DNA of 64,000 nucleotides from an uncultured Dehalococcoidia bacterium (GCA_951812285.1 OX638292.1:1945001-2009000), one strand, 5' to 3'. Numbered from the stretch's first letter, positions 40,383 through 50,486 are shown. Notes: generated from the sequence alone by a model not told the origin. Made by a program: numbers and translations.

Positions 40383-42293
40383 ATGTTGCTGACCAGGCTC
40401 GACAGGATGCGGACCGCGGCGGCTTTGCTGCTTGCCGCGTTGGTGCTTTCTTTGGCGGCGGGGGCGTGTGGTGGCGAGGGCGCTCAAGGGCCGCCAGGAC
40501 CGCCCGGACCTGAGGGTCCGCCCGGAGAGCGCGGCGGCCAGGGGCTTCAGGGCGTCTCAGGCCCTGAGGGTGCTCGCGGCGAAACGGGTCCTCAAGGCCT
40601 TCCGGGAGAACCTGGCAGTCCCGGAGCTCCCGGCCAGCCGGGCGAGCAGGGCCCACCCGGCGTCGATGGGAGCGCCAGCGAAAGGGACATTGAATTCACC
40701 ACCGTTGGCGGCTCAATTGCCTGGAAGTACACCGACGAACCCGCCGACGCCTGGCGGACGCTGGCGGCCCTACCCGAGGCCAGCTTCGCGCCCGATTCCG
40801 GAGTGAGCCTGGGCATGCTCGCGCCCAGCCCGGACTGGGAGGTCATCACCGTCTTCACCATCGGCGATCGCGTCAGCAACTACCGCCCACCCGGAAACAT
40901 GGACGGCAATGAAGCCTTTTCACTGAACAGCACCACCGTCCGGGTCCTCACAAACCACGCCCTGTCAGCCGACCAGGGTCTTCCATACACCTTGAGCAAC
41001 AACCTCTCTCTCACAGGGTCTCGAATCTCCTACTTTGACATCGACAAGGACACCCACAGGATCAAGGATGCAGGCGTAGCTTTCGACCGCGTCGTTAACC
41101 GCGCGGGCGCTCCCCTGACTGTGCGCACAGTCGACAACGTCGACTCGGGCCCCCTTCGCCAGCTGGGCTCAGGCACCTACGTGCCCCGAGGTACACTCGG
41201 CATGGTCAACGACGTCTACTTCGCCGGCGAAGGGATCGAAGGTGGTCAGCTGTATGCCCTCGACGTCGATGAGGGCGACCTCTACGCGGTGCCGATGGCA
41301 GGACGGGGCGCATTCACGAATGTGACGTTCGTTGACACCGGCACATCCACGTCCATTGGCATGGTCATCAGCGACGGCCGCCCCGGCGCTCCCTTGAAGC
41401 TCTACATCGGCGACAAGAATGCTCTGGGGGACAACTCCTTCCTGGACCGCAATGGATTTGCCATGGGCACCCTCTACGTTTGGACGACCAGGAACGGTGA
41501 CGAAACTCCAGAGCAGTTCGGCCGGACCGGAGAGTTCCGTCAGGGTACCTTCAAGGAGATCGAGATTTTTGACGCCACCAAGGCCAACACGGAAGGCTAC
41601 GATGGCCAGGGTTACGTCAACCAGGAAATGCAGGACGCCATGGCCTTCGGCAGCGATGCTCTGGGCGTCGACGGCGTTGGCGCCTTCCGCTTCTCCAATC
41701 CTAGGGATGTGGCGACCAACCCGCAGAACGCGCGCGAGGTCGTTCTGACTTCGGCGGGGAACGGCGAGTTCTACCCCAACGATGACTGGGGCGCCGTGTA
41801 CCACATAGAAGTCGCCGCCAACACCCTGTCCGCCAACGCCCGCATACTCTTCTCCGGCGACGACGGTGGCAACGGCCAGTTCCCCGGCGGTGCTGACTTC
41901 GGCCTCCGCAGCCCCGACGGCGTGGACTGGGGCAATGACGGCATGGTCTACATTCAGGAGGCCCGCGCCACGTACAACGCCGTATTCGGCCGCTCAAGTG
42001 GTCGAGAGGCCTCCGTGTGGCAACTGAATCCCCAGACCGGCCAGCTTGTCCGCATCGCGGAAGTCAACCGGACTTTCGTCCCGATAGGCACGGAGGACAC
42101 GGCGCCCGACGACCTGGGAAACTGGGAGACAAGCGGTGTGCTTGACGTGACCTCCTTGTTCAACAGCCGCTTCACCATGCTGCTGATAAACGTACAGGCC
42201 CACAGCATGCAGGGCGACCTCCTGGGCGGAAGCAACATCAGCCGGGAACTGGTCGCTGGAGGCCAGATGGTCCTCCTCCGCAACCTTACCTAA
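40383..42293 (+). CDS. Lipoprotein with collagen-like stalk and PhoX/DUF839-like beta-propeller
   Basis: A 636-residue exported lipoprotein. The signal ends in AAGAC (Cys29). It is followed by 21 uninterrupted Gly-X-Y triplets (residues 33-95; GPP, GEP, GPQ, GER and similar), a collagen-like triple-helix stalk. The remaining 540 residues are beta-rich, with [55 protein letters not shown] and [19 protein letters not shown] repeats. These recall the PhoX/DUF839 alkaline-phosphatase beta-propeller; the similarity is from pattern only. Start ATG 40383, with AAGGAGGAG. Probably trimeric on the cell surface, acting in adhesion or phosphate scavenging. Confidence 0.7.
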   Translation: MLLTRLDRMRTAAALLLAALVLSLAAGACGGEGAQGPPGPPGPEGPPGERGGQGLQGVSGPEGARGETGPQGLPGEPGSPGAPGQPGEQGPPGVDGSASERDIEFTTVGGSIAWKYTDEPADAWRTLAALPEASFAPDSGVSLGMLAPSPDWEVITVFTIGDRVSNYRPPGNMDGNEAFSLNSTTVRVLTNHALSADQGLPYTLSNNLSLTGSRISYFDIDKDTHRIKDAGVAFDRVVNRAGAPLTVRTVDNVDSGPLRQLGSGTYVPRGTLGMVNDVYFAGEGIEGGQLYALDVDEGDLYAVPMAGRGAFTNVTFVDTGTSTSIGMVISDGRPGAPLKLYIGDKNALGDNSFLDRNGFAMGTLYVWTTRNGDETPEQFGRTGEFRQGTFKEIEIFDATKANTEGYDGQGYVNQEMQDAMAFGSDALGVDGVGAFRFSNPRDVATNPQNAREVVLTSAGNGEFYPNDDWGAVYHIEVAANTLSANARILFSGDDGGNGQFPGGADFGLRSPDGVDWGNDGMVYIQEARATYNAVFGRSSGREASVWQLNPQTGQLVRIAEVNRTFVPIGTEDTAPDDLGNWETSGVLDVTSLFNSRFTMLLINVQAHSMQGDLLGGSNISRELVAGGQMVLLRNLT

Positions 42294-42310
42294 CCACTGC
42301 GGTGTAGACA

Positions 42311-42347
42311 CAAGGTGGGGGGCCGCCAAGCGTTGCCCCCCACCTTG
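42311..42347 (+). terminator. Rho-independent terminator after the collagen-like lipoprotein gene
   Basis: A perfect 13-bp stem (CAAGGTGGGGGGC / GCCCCCCACCTTG) with an 11-nt loop, followed by CTTTTCC. Confidence 0.85.
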
Positions 42348-42376
42348 CTTTTCCGTCGCGAGCCGTCACCCCTCAA

Positions 42377-45300
42377 TCATCTCTCCGCGGCGGCCTTGGC
42401 CTTCGAAATGAGGGTGTCCACGTCAGGGAAAGGCTCCTCTTTCTTGGGTCGAAGGAAGAGCAGCGTGGCCCGCTTTACCGGCCTCTTGGTGGTCTCCGCC
42501 ACCGCCCACGCGTAGAGCCCCAGTTGGATCTCGTATTCCGGCCCGAGCTCCTGTACCTGCTTCGGGGAGAGACGGTCCGTCTTGTAGTCCACGATGGACA
42601 CACCCTCAGGCTCGTCGATCAGCAGGTCGATGAACCCCTCCACAAGCCTGTCCCCCAGCTTCGCGCTGACGAAAACCTCGCGATAGTAGCTTGCCGCGTC
42701 ACGTCCGACCAGCTCAACGAGGTCCTTGACGGTCGTCATGTCCAGAGCGTTGCGGGACAGTTCGATGACCTCGTCAGCCATGTGCCCGATCCCCTCCGCC
42801 GTGGCCTGCGCCCGGCAGATGTCCTCCAGTCCCGCTCCCGTCTCCAAGTCGATGCTCTGCAGCACCGCGTGGACCGCACGACCCAAATTGGTGGCGGCGC
42901 GTCCACGCCGGTACGAGACCTCACCGTCGCCGCCCTCCGTCTTGTCCGACGTCACAGTGTCGCCCGCCGCCGCGACTCCCGGCGCAGGCGCCTTCGTACC
43001 CTGCGCTATGGCCGTGACCGCCTCCGCCTGCGGCTTGGACGCGCCCGCGATGGTCGCATCGCGCCGTGCCGCCCATTGCGCCCGCTCGCTTTCGAAGTCT
43101 CCGCTGTGGGCGGCCTGGTCATCAGCGGCCTGCGGAGTGTAGGACTCGTACGTGGTCAACAGCCGCTCCCAGTCGAGCGCTTGGCGAAGTTCCGGGCGGT
43201 CCTCGCAGAACGCCTCCAGCGCCGCCGCTCGAGAGTTTTCTGTCCTGTTGCTCCCACGAAAGAGACTCACAACCAGATGGTCCCGTGCTCGCGTGCAGGC
43301 CACGTAGGCCAGCCGCACGCTCTCCGCCTCGTCGGCAACCTTCTCCTGCCGGCTCGCCTCCTCGTAGCCGAGCGTCGGCACGTAGACACCTGCTGAGACG
43401 CTCAGTCTGACCTCAGCTTGCCCGGTGTTCCGGTCCACGATCACCGTATCAGCCCCACCCCTGCGCTCACCGCCAAACCCCATCAGCAATACGACGGGGA
43501 ACTCCAGCCCCTTGGCCGCGTGCACGGTCATGATGCGCACGCAGTCCTCATCGGACTCCGGCGCGGGCGATTCCACTGCCCGCGCCCGCTCCTGCACCTG
43601 ACGCTCGATCCAGTCGAGGAAGCCCCGTAGGGAACCGCCTCCCGCCCGCCGGTACGCCGCCGCCTGCTCCACCACGAACCGTAGCCGTCGCCAACGTTCT
43701 CGCGGCCGGCGCCGGTCGAACGAGAGTTCCACCAACCGGCGCTCCCGGATGAACCGGTCGATGAACTCGTCCGGTGGCATGGTGCCGCTCTTGTCGTGAA
43801 ACTCCCGCAGCGACGCAAGCGCGTCGGCGACGGGACCCGTCGCGGCGCCGGCGTGCAGGTAGTCAAAGCGGCCGCCGCCGTCCACAAACTCCAGCAGTTC
43901 CACGTCGCTGCACCCGTAGGCCGACGATCGAAGCGCCGCCACCAGCGCCACTTCGTCGCCCGGGCTGTCGATGGCCCGCAGGCAGCCCAGCAGTTGACGC
44001 ACATCCTCCGTCCCCAGCACGATGGACTCACTCTCGATGCGGTACGGAACGTCCGCCGCCTCCAGGGCCTGCTCCAGGGTGCCCAGGCTCGTCCTGCTGG
44101 GCAGCAGGAGGCAGATGTCACGGTAGGTGGCGTCCCGCCACTTGCCGCTCCCTTGGTCCCGCACCTGCCACCGGTCCTCGCGAACGCTCCGCGTCAGCGC
44201 TGCGGCCGCCTGCCCCTCCAGCCGCCGTGCAACGGCCATGTTGCCATCGATGCTCTCTCCCAGGTAGTAGACGGCTGGCGGGAACGCGGCCTCTCCATTC
44301 GTGGTGACGCCATGCGTCGCCACAAGATCGCGGTACTCTGCCTGCAAGCCGCCGCCAATGTCCACCATCCACTTTCGGAAGATGTGGTTGACCCATGTGA
44401 TGATGCTCTGCTGAGAGCGGAAGTTCTGCTGCAGGGGTGTGCTCTCTGCCACGAGACGGCCCCGGACCTCCGCCAATGTCGTGATGTCCGCCCGGCGAAA
44501 ACGGTAAATGGACTGCTTTGGGTCCCCCACCATGAAGAGCTTGCCTGGCACGGACTTGACGTCCTGCCAGCTTTCCGCTGCCCCGGTCGGGTCGTCCGGG
44601 TCACCCGCGAGGAAGAACGCTATCTCCGCTTGGATCGGGTCCGTGTCTTGGAACTCGTCGACCAAAACGTGGTGGAACTGTCGCTGGAACCGCCTCCGAG
44701 CCTCCTTGTTGTCCCGCAGCATGTTCCGTGTCCAGACCAGCAGGTCGTGGAATCCTGCCTTTCCATCCGCCTTCCGCTGCCTCGCGTAGTCCGCCACGAA
44801 CCGGCGCACCGCTTCGAGCGCCGGGGTGAATGCAGCCGCGCGAAGCTCGGTGATCTCCCGCTCCCTTGCCGCTTCCAGTTCCCCAAGCATGTCCTTGAGT
44901 AGCTTGCACCCGTTGGCCCCAGTGACTGGGTCCTTGTCCCAATCCGACTGGCGCCCGCGGCTGGTCGAAAGCCGCCGGACCAGCAGCCGCACGAGGGCCC
45001 GCTCATACGCGCCGTCGTTATCCCCTCGTTCGGGCAACCGCCGAGCCATCGCGATGACGTCGCCGCAGTGGTTATACAGCGGGTCTCCGGCCCCGTACTT
45101 CGACAATTCCATGAGTCGTTCAATCTCCGGCGCTGCCTTTGCCAACCGCGTACCCACCGTCAAGGTTGGCTCCGGCGCGGCCGGTATTGCCGTTTGCTCG
45201 ACGAGGTCGTAGTCATCGTTGAGGGCGCCTGCCACCTGCCGGAGCTGCTCCAGCCTCAGGCCGAGGTGCAGCGCCCGCGCCAGCGTGGGCGCCAGCTCGT

Positions 45301-45769
45301 CCGAGTCCAGCGCCCCGTCGAGCCACTCGTCCCACGCCGCCTGGAACAGCAGGTCCGACTCAACGGCGTCCAGCATCTCGAATCCGGGAGGCAGCTCCGC
45401 CCCCAGCGGCAACTCCCGCAGCAGCGACTGCGCGAAGCTGTGTAGCGTCTGGATGGAAGCGGCGTCCATTTCCGCCACGGCTCGCCGGCATCGTTCTCGC
45501 GACTCCGCTTCACGCTCGCCGTCCGAGGCTGCTGCCTCCAGTTCATGGCGCACGCGGTCACGCAATTCGGCCGCCGCCGCCTCCGTGAACGTGATAGCGG
45601 CAAGCCCCTCCATCTTCGCCCGGCCAGAGGTGATCAGCGTAACGATCCGCCCAACCAGCGCCGTCGTCTTGCCTGTTCCCGCGCCAGCCTCGACGAAGAG
45701 GTTCTCGTCCAGGCTGGTCTGGATGCGGTCCCGGTGCTCCTGGTCCTGAATCGACGTCTGCTGGGTCAT
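42377..45769 (-). CDS. AddA-like UvrD/Rep-family helicase-nuclease
   Basis: A 1130-residue protein. UvrD-type helicase core: Walker A AGAGTGKTTAL (about 28-38), ITFTEAAAAELRDR, Walker B VLVDEFQDTDPIQ, GDPKQSIYRFRRADI and VMTVHAAKGLEFP-like (IMTVHAAKGLEFPVVLL). The C-terminal RecB-family nuclease domain has EGFIDLLIDE and IVDYKTDRL (about residues 1045-1065). It matches the AddA subunit of AddAB, which processes double-strand breaks for RecA. It overlaps the upstream gene by 4 bp (ATGA), consistent with a heterodimer. No Chi-specific information can be read. Confidence 0.88.
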   Translation of the reverse strand: MTQQTSIQDQEHRDRIQTSLDENLFVEAGAGTGKTTALVGRIVTLITSGRAKMEGLAAITFTEAAAAELRDRVRHELEAAASDGEREAESRERCRRAVAEMDAASIQTLHSFAQSLLRELPLGAELPPGFEMLDAVESDLLFQAAWDEWLDGALDSDELAPTLARALHLGLRLEQLRQVAGALNDDYDLVEQTAIPAAPEPTLTVGTRLAKAAPEIERLMELSKYGAGDPLYNHCGDVIAMARRLPERGDNDGAYERALVRLLVRRLSTSRGRQSDWDKDPVTGANGCKLLKDMLGELEAAREREITELRAAAFTPALEAVRRFVADYARQRKADGKAGFHDLLVWTRNMLRDNKEARRRFQRQFHHVLVDEFQDTDPIQAEIAFFLAGDPDDPTGAAESWQDVKSVPGKLFMVGDPKQSIYRFRRADITTLAEVRGRLVAESTPLQQNFRSQQSIITWVNHIFRKWMVDIGGGLQAEYRDLVATHGVTTNGEAAFPPAVYYLGESIDGNMAVARRLEGQAAAALTRSVREDRWQVRDQGSGKWRDATYRDICLLLPSRTSLGTLEQALEAADVPYRIESESIVLGTEDVRQLLGCLRAIDSPGDEVALVAALRSSAYGCSDVELLEFVDGGGRFDYLHAGAATGPVADALASLREFHDKSGTMPPDEFIDRFIRERRLVELSFDRRRPRERWRRLRFVVEQAAAYRRAGGGSLRGFLDWIERQVQERARAVESPAPESDEDCVRIMTVHAAKGLEFPVVLLMGFGGERRGGADTVIVDRNTGQAEVRLSVSAGVYVPTLGYEEASRQEKVADEAESVRLAYVACTRARDHLVVSLFRGSNRTENSRAAALEAFCEDRPELRQALDWERLLTTYESYTPQAADDQAAHSGDFESERAQWAARRDATIAGASKPQAEAVTAIAQGTKAPAPGVAAAGDTVTSDKTEGGDGEVSYRRGRAATNLGRAVHAVLQSIDLETGAGLEDICRAQATAEGIGHMADEVIELSRNALDMTTVKDLVELVGRDAASYYREVFVSAKLGDRLVEGFIDLLIDEPEGVSIVDYKTDRLSPKQVQELGPEYEIQLGLYAWAVAETTKRPVKRATLLFLRPKKEEPFPDVDTLISKAKAAAER

Positions 45770-48700
45770 TTGGCGTCCTCTTCCCCGTCGCCGTCTTCAT
45801 CCGGCGTGCCGGCGCCCAGCCGCGCGTAGACTGCGGCCTCCGGCGAGCCCTGCTTCCGCTCCCAGAGCGCCTGCCTGTTCGATGGGCAGACGCGCTTGAA
45901 ATCGCAGAACCGGCAGTTTTCGTTCTCGCCGTTGAGACCGGACGGTCCGGGGACCGCGGGGAAAACCCCTCCCCGGACGCCCTCGGCGATGGTCTGCACC
46001 GTCTTCTTGAAGTCCTCTTCGACGGCTGTCAGGTCCACAGGGTAGTGTACGGTCGCGCCGGCCGCGGACACGAACCAGTACTCTGCCCGCAGCGTTGCGT
46101 TCGGCAGCAACGTCTCCCGCACCGCCAGCGCGTAGACGGGCAACTGCAGCTTCTTTCCCGCCACAAGGGGATCGTCCTTCATCTTCTGGTACTGGTAGGT
46201 GCTGCCTGTCTTGTAGTCCATCACCACCGCGCGAAGTTTGTCCGCGGAGGCGTCCACCCTGTCTATGTAGCCGCGAAACTGCAGCTCGTCCCCACCCGGC
46301 AGCGTCAGGGTCACCTGTGGCAAGCCGAATCCGAATCTGTACTCGGTGTGGAGAGGCGCCATGCCCTCGGCGGCACGGTATTGCGAGTCATCCACAAGGA
46401 ACCGGTCAAGGTCCTGCAGGATGTCCTCCTTGGCCACCTCCCACAACGCACGGCGGCCCGTCACACCCTCGAGTTCCGCCTTTGCGAACCCCTCCTCTGC
46501 GATCTCCCGGAGCAGCTCCTGGTGCTGAACGGACCATGCCTCCCCCGGCGGCATCTCCCGCTCCCGGACAGTCCTTGTGATGAACTCCTCGAGGATGCCG
46601 TGGAACAGGTTTCCCCGCTCCATCGGGGAGATGGTCAGCACCTCCTCCGGCGTCGCCCACGTCGAGAGACCGAGCACGCTGCCCAGGAAGTGACGATACG
46701 GGCACGTCGCCCAACTCTCCAGCCGTGACGGCGACATGACCTGCGAGAGCGATCCCGATAGCCTCTTGCTGTCGCCCGCAATCGTGCCAACGTAGCCGTC
46801 GTACTCCGTCAGGCGCTGCCCGGCGCGAGCCCGCTCCATTGCGATGGCCCGCCTCAGTGGGCCGCCACTTGCGGCGAGGGGGTGCCGCGCCAGCCGCGCA
46901 CCCGCCCTGCGCCAGTCGGCGAGCGCTGTCAGGTCGTATTCGTGTCCGTCGGCGGACTTGCCGCCGGAGCCCAGGCGCAGCGCGTCCTCCATCGATTCGA
47001 TGACCGTCATCCACGGCGCATCGATGGTGTTGAGCCGCTCAGAGGAGACCCGCTCGCCCGCCTGTGCCGACGCAGCCTCCAGCAGCCACGGCGAGGGGTA
47101 CTGCGGCCGCCGCTGCACCGGGTTCACTCGTGAGTACGACAACCGCTGCCGTTGCCCCGTGGCCAGCGCCGCCAGGTAACTCCGCCGTTCAAGGAGCTGT
47201 GCTTCGCGGCGAAGGGACAGGGCTCCCTGAAGCACGTCGGCGCGAACGTCCTCCGGCAATAGTGGGTCCTCGCCGGTCCTCGCCGGGTAGTCGCCCTCTG
47301 ACATGCCCAGGACCCAGACGGTGTCGAACTCCATTCCCATCGCCGCGCCAAGCCCTGCCACAAAGACTCCGGTGCCGGTCGCGCCCGCGCGGCCCACGGG
47401 CGCCGCCAGCGCTTCCTCCAGCCCGTAACGGAAGCCCTTCAGTGTCGTCGAGACCTCCACGGCGTCTAACCGGCCCATTTCGTCCAGCGCCTTCTCCACG
47501 CGGTCGAGCGCGTCTTGGTGCTCCGGCAGGTCGCGCAAGCCTTGCGAATGCTCCTTGAGCGCCTGCTTTGCCCAGTCGGCATACCCGCTCCATCGGCTCC
47601 CGTCCCCGGGCGGCGGCTTCTCAGCCAGCCGCTCCACGAACGCGGCAAGACGCCCGGCGCTTTCAGCTTGCGCACTGAACCCCCTCGCCTGCGCCTCGGT
47701 CAGGTCTCCCTTCGCCTCCTCGCGGTCGCGCCGCTCCAACTGTCTGCCCGTCAGCCTCTGCAGCCTGTCCTTCCACTGCGCGGCCCCTCGAACCACGCCG
47801 GCTTCACGCGAGAGCCCCTCCCACCGCTGCAACTCGCCCGAAGCCGAACGGTTGCTCGCGGCGTTCCACACCGGCGCGTCCGCCAGCCACTGCATCAGCG
47901 TCGCCCGCCCGAAGTCGTCTTCGATGACCGCCAACAGTCCCGTCAACAGCCGGCCCGGCTCCGAGTCGCGCAGCGGTGACGGGTCCGGCCCTGCCACCGG
48001 AATCCCGGCAAAGCCAAGCTCCACCCGTAGCTGAAACGCGTAGGGGTCAGCCCGCCGGTACAGCGCCGCCATGCGATGGAAGGGCACGCCGTCCTCCGCC
48101 AGCCGGTGCATCTCCCGTACCGCCTGCCGCACCTCCTCGCGCGCGTCCGGCGCCGACATGACGGACTCGGGCGAGGCGTCGACGCCCTTCGGATCGCTTA
48201 CGCTATGGGCGCCGGTGGCTTCTCCGAGGACCTCCCACCACGCGCCCTCCGCGGCGTCGACGTCCGCCTCTCCCGTGCGGCCCACCACGAGGCTGCACGG
48301 GACCACTCCAGCCAGCGCTTCCAGAAGCGCAGACTCGGCGGGAGATGGTCTTTGCACAAGAAAGAAGACCAGCGCTCCCACGTCTCGCAACGCCGGCTCC
48401 CCTTTGCCCGAGCGCACCGCCTCGGCGGCCGCCCAGGCCATGTCCTCGCGCACGTAGTAGTCCCTGGTCCGCTCCCGGAACCCGCGGAACAATTCGACCG
48501 TCGCCTGCCGCAGCGAGTCCGACCCCGCCAACGCGTCCAACTCACTCTCAGTCAGCCTCATGAGCTCACGGAACGTCGATTGCAGCGACCGGTGCAGCGT
48601 CGGGTGCGTCGCGACATTGCCGAGCGGCGGCCCTTGCCCGTCGAGCTCGGAAGCCACGCCGCGGATGACGGCAATCTCCGCCGCGTCCGAGAGAGGCCGG

Positions 48701-48939
48701 CGTCCCTGTGCCGCCATGCCCGGTGCGCCCAGCTGCTCCGCCAGCCGCGCGAAGGCCATGAAGCCCACGTTCAGCAGCCCGCTCTCCCCCGCCAGCACGC
48801 GCCGCAGCCCGATACCCGCGTAGGTGGTCGGCGGCACGACGGTCACCGGCGCGAGCGGGTTGCTAGCCTTGGCCTCGGCCACAAGCGACTGCAGCCGCTC
48901 CCGCGCGGACCTTACATACGGCTCCAGGTACACCTGCAA
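45766..48939 (-). CDS. AddB-like PD-(D/E)XK nuclease with Fe-S cysteines
   Basis: A protein of about 1057 residues, first gene of the addAB-like pair. The C-terminal RecB-type nuclease domain has VVMDYKTGS (about residue 907). The Cys set ESWATCPYRHFL (about 743) plus CRFCDFKRVC (about 1010-1019) reproduces the C...CxxCx5C arrangement that holds the 4Fe-4S cluster in AddB. The middle resembles an inactive UvrD helicase. The N-terminus lacks the GxxGxGKS P-loop of Bacillus AddB. Start uncertain: a TTG at 48939 follows GGGGGA at good spacing, a GTG lies at 48933, and the frame opens at 48999. Confidence 0.78.
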   Translation of the reverse strand: MQVYLEPYVRSARERLQSLVAEAKASNPLAPVTVVPPTTYAGIGLRRVLAGESGLLNVGFMAFARLAEQLGAPGMAAQGRRPLSDAAEIAVIRGVASELDGQGPPLGNVATHPTLHRSLQSTFRELMRLTESELDALAGSDSLRQATVELFRGFRERTRDYYVREDMAWAAAEAVRSGKGEPALRDVGALVFFLVQRPSPAESALLEALAGVVPCSLVVGRTGEADVDAAEGAWWEVLGEATGAHSVSDPKGVDASPESVMSAPDAREEVRQAVREMHRLAEDGVPFHRMAALYRRADPYAFQLRVELGFAGIPVAGPDPSPLRDSEPGRLLTGLLAVIEDDFGRATLMQWLADAPVWNAASNRSASGELQRWEGLSREAGVVRGAAQWKDRLQRLTGRQLERRDREEAKGDLTEAQARGFSAQAESAGRLAAFVERLAEKPPPGDGSRWSGYADWAKQALKEHSQGLRDLPEHQDALDRVEKALDEMGRLDAVEVSTTLKGFRYGLEEALAAPVGRAGATGTGVFVAGLGAAMGMEFDTVWVLGMSEGDYPARTGEDPLLPEDVRADVLQGALSLRREAQLLERRSYLAALATGQRQRLSYSRVNPVQRRPQYPSPWLLEAASAQAGERVSSERLNTIDAPWMTVIESMEDALRLGSGGKSADGHEYDLTALADWRRAGARLARHPLAASGGPLRRAIAMERARAGQRLTEYDGYVGTIAGDSKRLSGSLSQVMSPSRLESWATCPYRHFLGSVLGLSTWATPEEVLTISPMERGNLFHGILEEFITRTVREREMPPGEAWSVQHQELLREIAEEGFAKAELEGVTGRRALWEVAKEDILQDLDRFLVDDSQYRAAEGMAPLHTEYRFGFGLPQVTLTLPGGDELQFRGYIDRVDASADKLRAVVMDYKTGSTYQYQKMKDDPLVAGKKLQLPVYALAVRETLLPNATLRAEYWFVSAAGATVHYPVDLTAVEEDFKKTVQTIAEGVRGGVFPAVPGPSGLNGENENCRFCDFKRVCPSNRQALWERKQGSPEAAVYARLGAGTPDEDGDGEEDAK

Positions 48940-49059
48940 AGCAATTCCCCCACAAGGATTGCAGTACTCAAACGTCCGGGACGATGCGCAGCCTACCAAG
49001 CCCTATGCCACGGGGCAACTGAGAGAGTGGCATCTTCGCAGTCGCCTCGCGACAACGCA

Positions 49060-49086
49060 ACGGACGGGGCCAATGGCCCCGCCCGT
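49060..49086 (-). terminator. Hairpin terminator of the small lipoprotein gene
   Basis: A 12-bp stem (ACGGACGGGGCC) with one A-C mismatch and an AAT loop, 50 bp downstream of the minus-strand lipoprotein stop. It has little U-tract. Confidence 0.5.
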
Positions 49087-49136
49087 GCTGCCCTCCGGCA
49101 TGGAGGGAAGAGTATCGAGAATTGCAGCTCGTGCGA

Positions 49137-49787
49137 CTACTGCGGCAATAGGGCTTGCAGGGCCGTCATCTCATCCGGCGATAGACATGGAATGAACCCG
49201 AACACCACCGACGGGTCCAGCGTTTCCTCAAACAGGATCTTGTGGTGGGGCCACACTGAGTTGCCGATGCAATTGGCGGTGTCGTCACTCATTTCGCCGC
49301 CTAACACTCCCTTGAACCCGGCAAGGAAGAGCGACACGGAATTCTCTTGAGTCAGGCACTCGCCAAACACCGCGGTGGCCCCTGCTGCAGCCGGGTCAAG
49401 CACCTTCATCGTGAGCAGCTCTTGTGTCGCTTCCGGACCCAGGGCGCTTGTGACGCAGGCCACCTCCTCCTGGCTCAGAAGCGCTTCGGCGACGTCTTGG
49501 CCCGTCGTGTCCGGCCCGAAGTCCGGCACTTCAAACGCCATTTCCATCGCGTCGGTCGGCATGTCACCTGTCCCCGCTGATGGAGCGGAGTCTGATGCTG
49601 GTTCGGCCATGGCCGTCGGTTCGGGCTCCGGAGTCGGTGGTACCGGCGTCGGTGGCACGGGTGTTGGCGCCACCGTCGGCTCCGGAGCCGGCTCGACTAC
49701 GGTCTCCTCCTCGGAATCACCGCACGCAACGGCCAGCAGGGCAACGAGGGCGACAAGGACAATGATCGTCGTCCGCAGAGTCTTCAC
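49137..49787 (-). CDS. Hypothetical lipoprotein with Pro-rich linker
   Basis: A 216-residue protein. The signal has a lipobox-like AVAC (Cys about 22). A Pro/Thr/Glu linker (VAPTPVPPTPVPPTPEPEPT) covers about 35-60, then a helical domain with four Cys (VACVTSALG, FGECLTQ, ANCIGNSV, FIPCLSP) that could form two disulfides. I recognise no family. GTG at 49787 is preferred over a GTG two codons earlier because AGGAGGGG then has proper spacing. Divergent from the Cache-domain lipoprotein gene. Confidence 0.65.
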   Translation of the reverse strand: MKTLRTTIIVLVALVALLAVACGDSEEETVVEPAPEPTVAPTPVPPTPVPPTPEPEPTAMAEPASDSAPSAGTGDMPTDAMEMAFEVPDFGPDTTGQDVAEALLSQEEVACVTSALGPEATQELLTMKVLDPAAAGATAVFGECLTQENSVSLFLAGFKGVLGGEMSDDTANCIGNSVWPHHKILFEETLDPSVVFGFIPCLSPDEMTALQALLPQ

Positions 49788-49876
49788 TACCACCCCTCCT
49801 TGATTCGCGTCAGGGTCTTACCCGCAAATGGTACACCATCAACTAGGTTCACGTTAGAGACTTTTGTGCCCTGTAC

Positions 49877-49906
49877 TTGTAAGTAACAGAACGGCCACCT
49901 TATGCT
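49877..49906 (+). promoter_or_regulatory. Candidate promoter of the Cache-domain lipoprotein gene
   Basis: TTGTAA (-35) and TATGCT (-10) with an 18-bp spacer, about 50 bp before the start codon. Weak but well placed. Confidence 0.35.
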
Positions 49907-49955
49907 AGAAATGGAATGCCAGCAACATTGCCCCGAAAGTGAGAGGATGTACAAC

Positions 49956-50462
49956 ATGAATTGGAGACTCAAGAGGTGGCTCAATACGGGTGTCCTGGCC
50001 CTTGCCGCCGTCACGGTCCTGGCGCTCGGAGCCGCGTGCGTGGACATCGACGTCAACTCGAGCGACGCCCCGTCGCCCGTCACGGAGCCCGGCGCATACA
50101 CGAAGGCCTTCGTTGAAGACGCCGTCGAGCGCTACGACGACGAGGGCCTCGACGACACGGTCGCCTACTACAACACCATGGCAAGCGTCGATGGCGACTG
50201 GTACGTCTTCATCGCCGACGAGGACGGCGTGCTCATCTCGCATGCCACCATTCCTGACAACGTTGGCAAGCCCCTGTCGTCGGACGATTTCAAGGGCTCT
50301 GACGGTTTCCATTTCGGCAACGCCATTACGGAAGCCACGGAAGACGGCGATTGGGTCAGCTACACGTACCTGAACCCCAACACCGGCGCTGAGGAACAGA
50401 AGCACTCATGGGTCGTTGAGAAGGACGGTTTCATCTTCGGCTCAGGATGGTACCAGCGCTAG
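49956..50462 (+). CDS. Lipoprotein with a single Cache sensor-type domain
   Basis: A 168-residue protein. The signal ends in LGAAC; the mature part has FVEDAVERYDDEGLDDTVAYYN, WYVFIADEDGVLISHATIPDNVG and SYTYLNPNTGAEEQKHSWVV, then DGFIFGSGWY. This is the sCache_2-like pattern (N-terminal helix, two-strand hairpins, terminal FGSGWY) of extracytoplasmic ligand sensors. It has no attached kinase or transducer, so it is a free lipid-anchored ligand-binding domain. Start ATG 49956 chosen because GAGAGG sits 9 nt away; an ATG at 49947 abuts that site. Confidence 0.78.
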   Translation: MNWRLKRWLNTGVLALAAVTVLALGAACVDIDVNSSDAPSPVTEPGAYTKAFVEDAVERYDDEGLDDTVAYYNTMASVDGDWYVFIADEDGVLISHATIPDNVGKPLSSDDFKGSDGFHFGNAITEATEDGDWVSYTYLNPNTGAEEQKHSWVVEKDGFIFGSGWYQR

Positions 50463-50486
50463 CGCTCGGCCAACCGTAACCGGTGA

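Noticed and set aside
43796..44902. 368-codon plus-strand frame
   Set aside because: Antisense to the AddA-like gene; no protein character.
48076..49350. 424-codon plus-strand frame
   Set aside because: Antisense to AddB and spans intergenic DNA; Arg-rich with no motif.
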